A stretch of 64,000 nucleotides of DNA, from positions 248,001-312,000 of the forward strand of contig CBDBPN010000003.1 in assembly GCA_965208745.1 (NCBI GenBank), in the 5' to 3' direction. Under the pieces are notes generated by a model that worked only from the letters and a program-made list of their open reading frames with translations, did no database searches and was not told the DNA's origin. The position numbers and the translations under genes are program-made. Shown here in pieces: positions 18,513 to 26,722 of the stretch. The DNA comes from VXNE01 sp965208745 (GTDB lineage Bacteria; Pseudomonadota; Gammaproteobacteria; Pseudomonadales; Azotimanducaceae). The first letter of the stretch is position 1; each line of letters starts with the position of its first letter.

Positions 18513-19117
18513 GCTACCGTCCCGGCCGGGCCGCCGCGCGCGGGACGCCGCGCGAAGAACCGCGCAACCACCGCGGGCAGGCCGTCGGGGTCGCTGACTT
18601 CGCCCTCGAAGGAGTCGATCGACTCGAGGTCCCCCGCCGCGCGGCGCAAGGCACCGGACGCCACGCGGAACGCCGGGTTGCGCGGTCCAGCGACATCGTC
18701 GCGCTCCGTGGCGAGGTGTTCCTCGACCACCAGGCAGCCCGCCGGTGCGAGTTGGCGGCAGAGCGCCCCGAGAAGCGCGAGATCCACGTAGCGGATGAGC
18801 ACGATGAGGTCGAACGGGCCACGCACGCCCGGTCCCCCATCGAGATCGCGTTCGATCCACTCCACCTCGAGCCCGCGCATGCGCGCCGACCGCCGCGCGC
18901 GCGAGAGCGCTTCAGTCGAGATGTCCACACCCGTCACCGCGTAGCCCCGCTCCGCCAGGTACAGGGCGTTGCGTCCGGCGCCGCACGCGATGTCGAGCGC
19001 CCGGCCCATCGGCGCCCGCGGGAGGCAATCCACGAGCCACGGGCTCGGGTGCTCCCGGTCGGCGTAGGCGCCCGACCGATACCGCTCGTTCCACCTGTCC
19101 CGGTCGGCGTCGCTCAA
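18509..19117 (-). CDS. Class I SAM-dependent methyltransferase (TehB-like)
   Basis: This 202-residue Rossmann methyltransferase has motif I ALDIACGAGRNALYLAERGY near residues 40-60, followed by VTGVDIS and the VVEEHL strand. DRWNERYRSGAYADREHPSP at the start resembles TehB/small-molecule methyltransferases. The substrate is unknown. The most economical start is the TTG at 19117, giving a TTGA overlap with the stop of the upstream hydrolase. No ATG gives a sensible N terminus, so this is one of the clearer TTG starts in the window. Confidence 0.78.
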   Translation of the reverse strand: MSDADRDRWNERYRSGAYADREHPSPWLVDCLPRAPMGRALDIACGAGRNALYLAERGYAVTGVDISTEALSRARRSARMRGLEVEWIERDLDGGPGVRGPFDLIVLIRYVDLALLGALCRQLAPAGCLVVEEHLATERDDVAGPRNPAFRVASGALRRAAGDLESIDSFEGEVSDPDGLPAVVARFFARRPARGGPAGTVA

Positions 19118-20523
19118 CAGTTGTTCCCCACCCAGTCCGCGATGACGGACAGTGCCGCCGGCGCCATCGTTTCCTCGATCCGGGCGTATTCGTCCGGGGC
19201 GCCCGTCTCCGCGGTCTGGAAGAGGTGGTTGAGCCCCGGCAGGACCAGGATGTCGAAGCGTCCCACGTCTGCGTCGATGGCCTCGAGCACCGGAACGCTC
19301 TGGACCGGTGGGACCTGCAGGTCCCGTTCCCCGTACAGCGCCAGGATGGGCACGCGTGCCGCCGCGAGGTCGACGCCGGGATCGTAGTCGAGGAAGTGCG
19401 CGAACCACGGCGACACCACGACGTTCACCATCGCGGTGCCTTCGGGCCGCAGCCGCAGGAGCGCCCGCTCGGCGAAGTTGAACCGCTCAAACTCCTCGCG
19501 ATGGATCGCGAGCCCTTCCGCCCGCCGCTGCTCCCAGGTCCCGGGTCCCCGTGCCGCCGCGTAGAGGGCGGCGTTCAGGTCCGCGGTCTTCTCGACGGTC
19601 GAGTTCGGCAGGAACCACTTCGCGCCCAGCACCAGCCGGAGCTGCGCCTGGTGCACGTCGGCGCCCCGGACCGCGGGACCGCCGAGCATGACTCCGCAGG
19701 ACAAACCGCGGTCGCGCGCGGCGAGCCGCGCCACCACCACCGCGCCTTCGCTGTGCCCGATGACGCCAACGCGTGCGGCGTCCATGTCGCCGCGGCCCCG
19801 CAGGTACGCCACCGCGGCGGCGTCCTCCGCGAAATCCGCTGTCACGGCCTGCTCCCGACCCCCGGTGGACTCGCCCACACCACGGTCGTCATAGCGCAGC
19901 ACGGCCACGCCATTGCGAGACAGGTGGTCCGCCAGGACCAGGAACGGCTGGTGGCCCATGATCGTCTCGTCGCGGTCCTGCGGTCCCGAACCGCTGACCA
20001 GAACGACCGCCGGGTAGCCATCACCCTCGGGGAGGGTCAGCGTCGCCGCCAGCGTGACGCCCGCGCCCCCACCCGGCAGTCTCACCTCCTCCGCCCGGTA
20101 CGGAAACGGCGGTGTCGGCGTCTGCGCACGCACGCGTACGCTCGGCTTGGGCACCTTGACCAGGTCCAGGTCGATCCCGACGCCCTGGTGCCACTCGCCC
20201 CGGAGACGGGCCCCGTCACCGTCCAGCGTCCCCGAGTACGTGGCCCCTATCGCGTGGACCCGGAGGGCCAGCCGCTCACCATCGAAACGCACATCGTCGG
20301 CCGGGAGCCGGGCCCCCTGGTCCGGGACGTCCACCCGGGCCGACAGTTCGCCGTCCGCCTGCTCAACGTGAACGACGATACGCAGCTCCCCCAGCGCGAT
20401 CGCCCCTTCCCAGATGCCCTCGACCCGTTCCGGGCGCTCCGGCGTCTCAGGCAGAGCCGCGATGTCCAGCGCCGGGCCGCAACCCGCGAGCATGCAGAGA
20501 GCCAGAACCCAAGACCATCGCAC
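19114..20523 (-). CDS. Alpha/beta-hydrolase lipoprotein (serine esterase/peptidase type)
   Basis: This is a 469-residue protein with a lipoprotein signal (VLALCMLAGC, lipobox LAGC). A beta-rich N-terminal domain of about 120 residues (GIWEGAIALGELRIVVHVEQ) precedes the alpha/beta hydrolase fold. The triad is readable as Ser in GVIGHSEGAVV, Asp in LALYGERDLQVP and His in LPGLNHLF. Such N-domain plus hydrolase proteins are common envelope esterases or peptidases of unknown substrate. The GTG at 20523 places the lipobox correctly. It heads the long minus-strand run and is divergent from exonuclease III across 153 bp. Confidence 0.8.
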   Translation of the reverse strand: MRWSWVLALCMLAGCGPALDIAALPETPERPERVEGIWEGAIALGELRIVVHVEQADGELSARVDVPDQGARLPADDVRFDGERLALRVHAIGATYSGTLDGDGARLRGEWHQGVGIDLDLVKVPKPSVRVRAQTPTPPFPYRAEEVRLPGGGAGVTLAATLTLPEGDGYPAVVLVSGSGPQDRDETIMGHQPFLVLADHLSRNGVAVLRYDDRGVGESTGGREQAVTADFAEDAAAVAYLRGRGDMDAARVGVIGHSEGAVVVARLAARDRGLSCGVMLGGPAVRGADVHQAQLRLVLGAKWFLPNSTVEKTADLNAALYAAARGPGTWEQRRAEGLAIHREEFERFNFAERALLRLRPEGTAMVNVVVSPWFAHFLDYDPGVDLAAARVPILALYGERDLQVPPVQSVPVLEAIDADVGRFDILVLPGLNHLFQTAETGAPDEYARIEETMAPAALSVIADWVGNNC

Positions 20524-20604
20524 GATGCGCGTTCTCCCGGTACCGCGCAAGCAACATACCCGCGGCCCGGTCGCACGGGCAAATCGCCCTCCGCGCCGCG
20601 TTTC

Positions 20605-20632
20605 GAGCGCGACCGCCTTGGCGGTCGCGCTC
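20605..20632. repeat. 28-nt near-perfect palindrome in a divergent intergenic region
   Basis: Two 13-base arms (GAGCGCGACCGCC / GGCGGTCGCGCTC) flank a TT centre. The element lies between the start of the hydrolase lipoprotein (20523, minus) and xthA (20677, plus), so it is not placed as a terminator. It could be a REP-like element, a binding site or a 5'-UTR hairpin. No T-run follows on either strand. Confidence 0.5.
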
Positions 20633-20676
20633 CGCTGCCTTACGCTCCGGCGTTCACTGGTTGCCGGCGGTACTTC

Positions 20677-21453
20677 ATGCGCGTCGTGAGCTGGAACGTA
20701 AACGGCCTGCGCGCGTGCGCCAGGAAGGGCTTTCTCGACTTCCTGCACGGCTCAAGCGCCGATGTGGTCGGCGTCCAGGAGGTCCGCGCCTTCCCGCATC
20801 AGCTTCCGGCGGAGGTCGCCGCGCCCGTTGGCTGGCACGCGGCGTTCTCGCCCGCCGAGCGGCCCGGCTACAGCGGTGTCGGCGTGTACTCCCGCGAGCC
20901 GCCGACCGCGATCGAGACCTCACTGGGCGACGCGCGGTTCGATGCCGAGGGGCGTTTCGTCATCGCGCGTTTCGGGCGACGGCTCGCCGTGGCCTCCGTG
21001 TACTTCCCGAAGGGCAGCGGCCGCGAGCGGGACAACAGCCGCGTCCCGTACAAGCTTGCCTTCTACGAGGCGGTGTTCGAACGGGTCCAGGCGCTCCGGC
21101 GCTACTGTCCGGTGCTGGTGGTGGGCGATTGCAACACGGCGCACGAGGCCATCGACCTGGCGCGTCCCGCTTCGAACGTCCGCAGCAGCGGCTTCCTCAC
21201 GGAAGAGCGCGCCGAGCTCTCCCGCTGGTGCGCGGCCGGCTGGGTGGATACGTTCCGGGTCCGCCACCCCGATGCCCCGGGACACTACACGTGGTGGCGG
21301 CAGTGGGGCGGCGCGCGGGAGAACAACGTCGGCTGGCGCATCGACTACGTCTTCGCCTCGCCGTCCGCCGCGCGGCGGGTCCGCGACGCGTTCATCTGGC
21401 CGGAGGTCCAAGGCTCGGACCATTGCCCGGTCGGCGTGGACCTCCACCTGTGA
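20677..21453 (+). CDS. xthA: Exodeoxyribonuclease III (AP endonuclease)
   Basis: This 258-residue Mg2+-dependent DNA-repair nuclease cleaves at abasic sites and degrades 3' ends. All signature elements are visible in order: VSWNVNGLRA at the N terminus, Glu in VVGVQEVRA (residue about 35), VASVYFPKG, the catalytic VGDCNTAHEAIDLA, WRIDYVFAS, and the terminal Asp-His pair in GSDHCPVG. Length matches the ExoA/XthA class. It starts at the ATG at 20677 and is transcribed away from the minus-strand run. Confidence 0.93.
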   Translation: MRVVSWNVNGLRACARKGFLDFLHGSSADVVGVQEVRAFPHQLPAEVAAPVGWHAAFSPAERPGYSGVGVYSREPPTAIETSLGDARFDAEGRFVIARFGRRLAVASVYFPKGSGRERDNSRVPYKLAFYEAVFERVQALRRYCPVLVVGDCNTAHEAIDLARPASNVRSSGFLTEERAELSRWCAAGWVDTFRVRHPDAPGHYTWWRQWGGARENNVGWRIDYVFASPSAARRVRDAFIWPEVQGSDHCPVGVDLHL

Positions 21454-21573
21454 CCCGTGGCGAGGAATCCCGGCGCCGTTGACTTGCGGCCCGGCTTGGC
21501 GAATATTGCTCCCTTGGTGTTCGCTGCTCCCTCGCGGAGAGACGGACCACGTTCTGGATAGCTGGAGACGACG

Positions 21574-22854
21574 ATGACGACCGACACGGCCACCGACACG
21601 AACGGAGCGCCCAGCAGACGCACCTTCCTGGGCTACGCGGCCATGCTCGGCGCGGGCAGCCAGGCGCTGTGGCACTCCCGGAGCCTGCATGCCGCCGTCA
21701 CCGCCGCCAAGGACGCAGCGCCCGGCGCCGAACCCTGGCCCGAGATGACCTACCGCACGCTCGGACGCACGGGCTTCAACGCCAGCCGGCTCGTCTTCGG
21801 GTGCGGCGCCGCCCTGTCGCGCAAACCGAACGACGCACTGCTCGAGGCGGCCTTCGCCGCCGGCGTCAACGTCTTCGACGTGGGCGCCCGCCGCTACTAC
21901 CGGGACGCCGAGCGCAACATGGCCGGGTTCCTGGCGCGGCACCGGGACGAGGTGTTCCTGATCTCCAAGGCCCAGACCTATCTGGACGTCGGCCCGAACG
22001 ACGAGATCACCGTCGACCAGGCCAGGCAGGCGGCCCGTGTCTGGGCCACCGTCCTGGACGAGAGCCTCGCCGACCTGCAAACCGACCACATCGACGCCTA
22101 CTACCAGATGGCGGCACACAACCCCTACGAGATCGCCGCCGAGGAGATCTACCGGGCGTTCGAGGACGCGAAGAAGGCCGGCAAGGTGTCCTGGTACGGC
22201 GTCAGCACGCACGAGAACGCGGCGCGCGTGCTCGAAACCGCGACGGACACCGGCTGGTACGACCTGGCGATGATCGCCATCACGCCAGCCGGGTGGTACG
22301 ACTGGAAGAACAAGCAGATCCTCGAGGGCACGCCCGACATGATCTCCCTCCGGCCGCAGCTCGACCGTGCCCGCGCGGCCGGGATCGGGCTGGTCGGCAT
22401 GAAGGTCGGCCGCCTGTTGGCCGGAAGCGGCTGGCTCGGCCGTGGAGACACCAGTGCGTTCGACGGGCACTACGACGAGAAGCTGCTCCGCGCGCGGCTG
22501 TCGGGCTTCCAGCGGAGTTACGCCTATGTGCTCGAGCATGGTGTGGACGTGGTCAACGCGGACATGCAGAACTACGCGACCCTGAAGGAGAACTTCGTCG
22601 CCGCGGCGACGGCGCACTACGCGACCCTGAAGGAGTCGCCGCGGCGACGGCGCACGAGTACTCCGCCTAGGACTCCGCGAAACTCCCAACGCGGAGTTTT
22701 CGCCGCAGGAGTCTCGCGTCAGCGAAACTCCCAACGCGACCGTCAGGTCGCGCGTTTGCCATCCCCGGGCGTTGCTGACACACTCGAAGCGCCTCCATCG
22801 ACCAGCGGGAAGGCGAAACCATGCACCCCAGGCCAGGGACGCTCGGGGCACTGA
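21574..22854 (+). CDS. Tat-type aldo/keto reductase with a duplication-shifted 3' end
   Basis: This is an AKR-family protein with a twin-arginine-like leader (SRRTFLGYAAMLGAGS). The barrel begins TYRTLGRTGFNASRLVFGCG, and Asp/Tyr of the tetrad are suggested in VFDVGARRYY and Lys in FLISKAQ. The usual His region reads YYQMAAHN, so the fourth tetrad position is uncertain. After Asn-Tyr-Ala-Thr-Leu-Lys-Glu the frame passes through a 38-bp imperfect tandem duplication (22572-22654). The apparent original ending His-Glu-Tyr-Ser-Ala-stop (TAG at 22668-22670) is then out of frame. The shifted frame runs through two terminator-like hairpins and 34 bp into the next gene, so the annotated C terminus is probably not native. 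Confidence 0.78.
   Translation: MTTDTATDTNGAPSRRTFLGYAAMLGAGSQALWHSRSLHAAVTAAKDAAPGAEPWPEMTYRTLGRTGFNASRLVFGCGAALSRKPNDALLEAAFAAGVNVFDVGARRYYRDAERNMAGFLARHRDEVFLISKAQTYLDVGPNDEITVDQARQAARVWATVLDESLADLQTDHIDAYYQMAAHNPYEIAAEEIYRAFEDAKKAGKVSWYGVSTHENAARVLETATDTGWYDLAMIAITPAGWYDWKNKQILEGTPDMISLRPQLDRARAAGIGLVGMKVGRLLAGSGWLGRGDTSAFDGHYDEKLLRARLSGFQRSYAYVLEHGVDVVNADMQNYATLKENFVAAATAHYATLKESPRRRRTSTPPRTPRNSQRGVFAAGVSRQRNSQRDRQVARLPSPGVADTLEAPPSTSGKAKPCTPGQGRSGH
22572..22654 (+). repeat. 45/38-bp imperfect tandem duplication at the AKR 3' end
   Basis: Copy 1 (22572-22616, 45 nt) and copy 2 (22617-22654, 38 nt) share identical 19-nt left and right blocks (CTACGCGACCCTGAAGGAG and TCGCCGCGGCGACGGCGCA). 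Copy 2 lacks the seven central bases AACTTCG. The net addition of 38 bp shifts the reading frame just before the presumed ancestral stop. Confidence 0.9.
22672..22700 (+). terminator. Terminator-like hairpin with T-run
   Basis: Perfect 8-bp stem ACTCCGCG / CGCGGAGT, 10-nt loop, then TTTT. It starts two bases after the presumed original TAG of the aldo/keto reductase, as expected for its intrinsic terminator. Confidence 0.55.
22735..22757 (+). terminator. Second hairpin downstream of the AKR
   Basis: A 7-bp stem CGCGACC / GGTCGCG with a GTCA loop is followed by CGTTT. With the hairpin at 22672 it forms a tandem pair. A 17-bp direct repeat (GCGAAACTCCCAACGCG at 22677 and 22722) links the two. 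Confidence 0.4.
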
Positions 22855-24218
22855 AGGCGGCGCGTTACGAGGTGCTGCCGGTCAAGGCCGAACTCCGAAG
22901 GAACCTGATCGCGAGGCTCGGCAACGGTGAACCCCTTTTCGAAGGCATCGTCGGTTACGAGGAGACGGTCCTCCCGCAGCTCCAGAACGCCCTCCTCGGC
23001 GCCCAGGACGTCATCCTCCTCGGGGAACGCGGCCAGGCGAAGTCCCGCATCCTGCGCGGCCTGACCGCCCTGCTCGACGAGTACGTTCCCGTGCTCGCCG
23101 ACGTGGAGATCCCGGAGAATCCGTACGCCCCGATCACGGAGCAGGGCAAGGCGGCGGTCGCGGAGGGCGGCGACGATACGCCCCTGCGCTGGATGCACCG
23201 CGACGAGCGCTACGGGGAGAAGCTCGCGACCCCGGACATCACCATCGCGGACCTGATCGGCGAGGTCGACCCGATCAAGGTGGCGGAGGGGCGCTACCTG
23301 TCCGACGCGCTCACGATCCACTTCGGACTCGTCCCGCGCATGAACCGGGGCATCTTCGCCATCAACGAACTGCCGGACCTCGCCGAGCGCATCCAGGTTG
23401 GCCTGCTGAACGTCCTCGAGGAACGCGACGTGCAGATCCGGGGACACAAGGTCCGCCTGCCCCTCGACGTGTTTCTCGTAGCCACCGCCAACCCGGAGGA
23501 CTACACGAACCGGGGGCGGATCATCACCCCGCTGAAGGACCGCTACGGCGCGCAGATCCGCACCCACTATCCTGAGACCATCGACGCCGAGATCGCGATC
23601 ATGGAGCAGGAGGCGGCGCGCCTCGACATGACCGGATACCGCGCGGAGGTTCCCTCCTACATGCGTGAGATCGTCGCCGAGGTCACGCACCACGCGCGCC
23701 GCTCGCCGGACGTCAACCAGCGCTCGGGGGTCTCCGTGCGCGCCTCGGTGTCGGACTACGAGGCCCTCCTGGCCAATGCCTTTCGGCGCGCGCTGCGCCT
23801 CGGGGAAACCGACGTCACGCCGCGCATCTCCGACCTGCCGTTCATGCTGCCGGCCCTGCAGGGCAAGCTCGAGTTCGAGGCCATGGACGAGGGGCAGGAG
23901 GACAAGATCGCCCAACGCATCCTGAACGCCGCCGTCAAAGCGGTGTTCGACCGGCACTTCGACGTGGCGGACCTCGAGAACATCGCCCTCGCCTTCAGCG
24001 AGGGACTGACGGTGGAAGTGGGCGAGGCGGCGCCCGCCGGCGCCTACGCCGCGATCATCGAGCGGGTGGAGGGCCTCGGCGAAGCCGTCGCGGGACTCGC
24101 CGGCGAAGCCGGGCCGGGGCATGCGGCCGCCGCGGTCGAGTTCGTCCTGGAGGGACTCCACCTGCACAAGCTGCTCAACAAGCACCGCCTCGGCGGGCAG
24201 GCCACCTTCACGGGGTAG
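22821..24218 (+). CDS. MoxR/ChlI-like AAA+ ATPase
   Basis: This 465-residue AAA+ protein is of the magnesium-chelatase-I/MoxR helix-insert group. The P-loop is GERGQAKS (residues 68-75), Walker B is GIFAINELPDL with the Asn-Glu variant common in this group, and sensor 1 is FLVATANPEDY. The C-terminal portion includes a lid and a helical tail ending LLNKHRLGG. It likely works as an ATP-driven chaperone or metal-insertion motor with the VWA protein encoded 5 bp downstream. Size and pairing recall M. tuberculosis Rv0958/Rv0959 (from memory). No magnesium-chelatase H subunit or pigment genes are present. Confidence 0.85.
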   Translation: MHPRPGTLGALKAARYEVLPVKAELRRNLIARLGNGEPLFEGIVGYEETVLPQLQNALLGAQDVILLGERGQAKSRILRGLTALLDEYVPVLADVEIPENPYAPITEQGKAAVAEGGDDTPLRWMHRDERYGEKLATPDITIADLIGEVDPIKVAEGRYLSDALTIHFGLVPRMNRGIFAINELPDLAERIQVGLLNVLEERDVQIRGHKVRLPLDVFLVATANPEDYTNRGRIITPLKDRYGAQIRTHYPETIDAEIAIMEQEAARLDMTGYRAEVPSYMREIVAEVTHHARRSPDVNQRSGVSVRASVSDYEALLANAFRRALRLGETDVTPRISDLPFMLPALQGKLEFEAMDEGQEDKIAQRILNAAVKAVFDRHFDVADLENIALAFSEGLTVEVGEAAPAGAYAAIIERVEGLGEAVAGLAGEAGPGHAAAAVEFVLEGLHLHKLLNKHRLGGQATFTG

Positions 24219-24223
24219 CCGCG

Positions 24224-26224
24224 ATGCCCGGCCTGGCAACACGCTCCCGTTACTCCTGGTGGGACGGTTCCCAGGAAGTCGAGATCGCCGCCGACGACGT
24301 GCTGCGCGCCATCGCCGACGACCTGATGACCTACGGGGACTTCCGGTGGGCGATCCGCAACCTGATGTCGCGCGGCATGCCGCTGCCCGACGGCTCGCGC
24401 CTGCAGGGCTTGAGGGACCTCATGCGGCAGCTCCGCGAACGCAAGAAGGAGCGCCTGGAGCGCTTCGACCTCGGCAGCGTCATGAAGGACATCGAGGAGA
24501 AGCTCGCCGAGATCCTGGCGATGGAAGAGGCGACCATAGACGAGTGGCTCGACCGGGACGAGGGCGACTTCTCCGAGGAAGTGCTGCGGCAGATCGCCGA
24601 ACGCAACCAGGACGAACTCGACCGGCTTCCGGAGGACGCCGCCGGCCGCATCCGGGCCCTCGAGAAGTACGAGTTCCTGAACCCGGACGCGCAGCGCAAG
24701 TTCCTCGAGCTGCTGAACCAGTTGCGCAAGGCCATGACGCAGACGTTCTTCAACGACGTCGAGCAGATGGTGAAGAACCTCTCGGACGGCGACATCGCCC
24801 GGATGAAGGAGATGCTCCGCGCGCTGAACGAGATGCTGGTGCGGAAGATCGCCGGCGAGGACCCGGGGTTCGAGGAGTTCATGGAGCGCTTCGGCGACAT
24901 GTTCGGCGAAGACCCGCCGCAGTCGCTCGACGAGCTGCTCGAGGAGATGCGGCGCCAGATGGCCGCCGCGCAGTCGCTGCTCGGGTCGATGTCCCCGGAC
25001 CAGCGCGCACAGTTGCAGTCGATGCTCGCGGATCGCTTCGGCGACCCCGAACTCGAGGTGGAGCTCGCGAGGCTAGCGAAGGAGATGGACTTCCTGGATC
25101 CGCGGGGCCAGCGATACCACTTCGACGGCAGCGAGGAACTCGATCTCGAAGCCGCCATGTCGCTCATGAACGAGATGCACGAACTCGACGAGTTGATCGA
25201 ACAGGTGCAGGCGGCCGAGCGGCGGGGCGATCCCGAGGGCATCGACCAGGACACGCTGAAGGCCCTGCTCGGCGACGACGCCGGCGAATCCCTCGAGGAC
25301 CTCACGAAGCTCGTGGACGCGTTGCGGGACGCCGGGTACATCCGTTCCGCCGGCGGGGACAAGTGGGAACTCACCCCCCGCGGTTCCCGCATGATCGGGC
25401 AGCAGGCGCTCGGCGAGATCTACGCCCGGCTGCGCCGCCAGAGCCTCGGCAGTCACGCCGTCCCGGAGGAGGGGCGTTTCGGGGAACGCAAGGAGCAGAC
25501 CAAGCCCTACGAGTTCGGCGACCCGTTCCACCTGCACATGCCGCGCACCATCCGCAACGCCATCGACCGGGCCGGACCGTCGCTGCCCATCGACCTCAAG
25601 CACGAGGATTTCGAGATCTACCGTTCGGAGCGGCTCACGTCCACGGCCACCGCGATGCTCGTCGACCAGTCCTGGTCCATGGCACTGCGCGGCTCGTTCC
25701 AGGCCGCGAAGAAAGTCGCCCTCGCCCTGCACAACCTCATCACGTCGCAGTACCCGAGGGACCAGTTCCACATCATCGGTTTCGCCGCGTACGCCAACGA
25801 GCTGAAGGCCCACGACCTGCCCTTCCTGCAGTGGGACGAGTACGTGCTCGGCACCAACATGCAGCATGCACTCCTGCTCGCGGAGCGGCTGCTCTCCCGG
25901 CAGGACGCGGGCAGCAAGCAGATCATCATGATCTCCGACGGCGAACCGACCGCCCACCTCCTGCCGGACGGACGCCACCGCTTCGCCTATCCCCCGACGC
26001 CCGAGACCTTCCGGGCGACCTTCCGGGCCGTGAAGCGTTGCACGCAGAAGGGCATCGCGATCAACACGTTCATGCTCGACGCGAACGACTACCTGAAGGA
26101 TTTCATGGACCACGTTGCGCGCATCAACGGCGGCCGGGTCTTCTACACGACGCCGGAGAAGCTCGGCGAGTACATCCTCGTGGACTACGTCGACCACAAG
26201 CGCAAGAAGTTGGGGCGCGGATAG
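24224..26224 (+). CDS. VWA-domain partner of the AAA+ ATPase
   Basis: This 666-residue cytoplasmic protein has three parts. Residues about 1-110 contain LRDLMRQLRERKKERLERF. A long acidic helical middle (about 110-430) is rich in Glu/Asp/Leu. The C-terminal von Willebrand A domain has an intact MIDAS: Asp-Gln-Ser-Trp-Ser in MLVDQSWSMAL (residues about 473-483), a Thr in VLGTNMQ, and Asp in IIMISDGEPTAH. MoxR-type ATPases and VWA proteins act as pairs that remodel or metallate client proteins. The 5-bp spacing to the ATPase gene fits a stoichiometric complex; the client is unknown. Confidence 0.85.
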   Translation: MPGLATRSRYSWWDGSQEVEIAADDVLRAIADDLMTYGDFRWAIRNLMSRGMPLPDGSRLQGLRDLMRQLRERKKERLERFDLGSVMKDIEEKLAEILAMEEATIDEWLDRDEGDFSEEVLRQIAERNQDELDRLPEDAAGRIRALEKYEFLNPDAQRKFLELLNQLRKAMTQTFFNDVEQMVKNLSDGDIARMKEMLRALNEMLVRKIAGEDPGFEEFMERFGDMFGEDPPQSLDELLEEMRRQMAAAQSLLGSMSPDQRAQLQSMLADRFGDPELEVELARLAKEMDFLDPRGQRYHFDGSEELDLEAAMSLMNEMHELDELIEQVQAAERRGDPEGIDQDTLKALLGDDAGESLEDLTKLVDALRDAGYIRSAGGDKWELTPRGSRMIGQQALGEIYARLRRQSLGSHAVPEEGRFGERKEQTKPYEFGDPFHLHMPRTIRNAIDRAGPSLPIDLKHEDFEIYRSERLTSTATAMLVDQSWSMALRGSFQAAKKVALALHNLITSQYPRDQFHIIGFAAYANELKAHDLPFLQWDEYVLGTNMQHALLLAERLLSRQDAGSKQIIMISDGEPTAHLLPDGRHRFAYPPTPETFRATFRAVKRCTQKGIAINTFMLDANDYLKDFMDHVARINGGRVFYTTPEKLGEYILVDYVDHKRKKLGRG

Positions 26225-26225
26225 C

Positions 26226-26722
26226 GTGGCAGGGAGGTTGCGGCCTCACGCGCCGATCGTGGCCCTGGCCCTGACGTTGCCCGCCCCGCACGCACTGGCC
26301 CACGGCTCGGTGTCCGCGGACGGCGACAACGCCGCGCGCACGATCTCCTTCCCCGACACGGCCGCCCACCACACCGTGATCGTGGACCTGCACACCCACA
26401 GCGTGTTCTAGGACGGGCACGTCCGGCCCAACGTCCGCGTCGCGGAGGCGCAACGCGACGGCCTCGACGGCATCGCGATCACCGAACACCTGGAGTGGCA
26501 GCCCCACCGCGCCCACCTGCCGCACCCCGACCGGAACGCCGCTTTCCGCGAGGCGGTCGCAGCCGCTCTCGGCATCGACCTCCTGGTCATCAACGGCACG
26601 GAGATCACGCGCGACCCGCCGGCCGGCCACATGAACGCCATATTCGTCACCGACGCCAAAGCGCTGACCATCGGCGTGGGCTTCGTCACCGACGCCAAAG
26701 CGCTGACCATCGGCGTGGGCTT
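26226..26722 (+). pseudogene. Decayed PHP-domain (phosphoesterase) gene
   Basis: A GTG two bases after the VWA stop begins a frame with a signal-like segment (APIVALALTLPAPHALAHG) and the PHP metal motif DLHTHSVF. It is then stopped by TAG at 26409-26411, where homologues read Ser followed by DGH. The same frame continues with DGIAITEHLEW, LLVINGTEITRD and GHMNAIFVTD, so the body is recognisable for roughly 165 codons. It carries a 39-bp tandem duplication and then loses similarity near 26722, far short of a full-length gene. One nonsense change plus 3' truncation makes it non-functional unless the amber codon is read through. Confidence 0.85.
26643..26720 (+). repeat. Exact 39-bp tandem duplication in the PHP pseudogene
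   Basis: Copies at 26643-26681 and 26682-26720 are identical and each encode FVTDAKALTIGVG. Because 39 is a multiple of three, the frame is kept. Confidence 0.95.
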
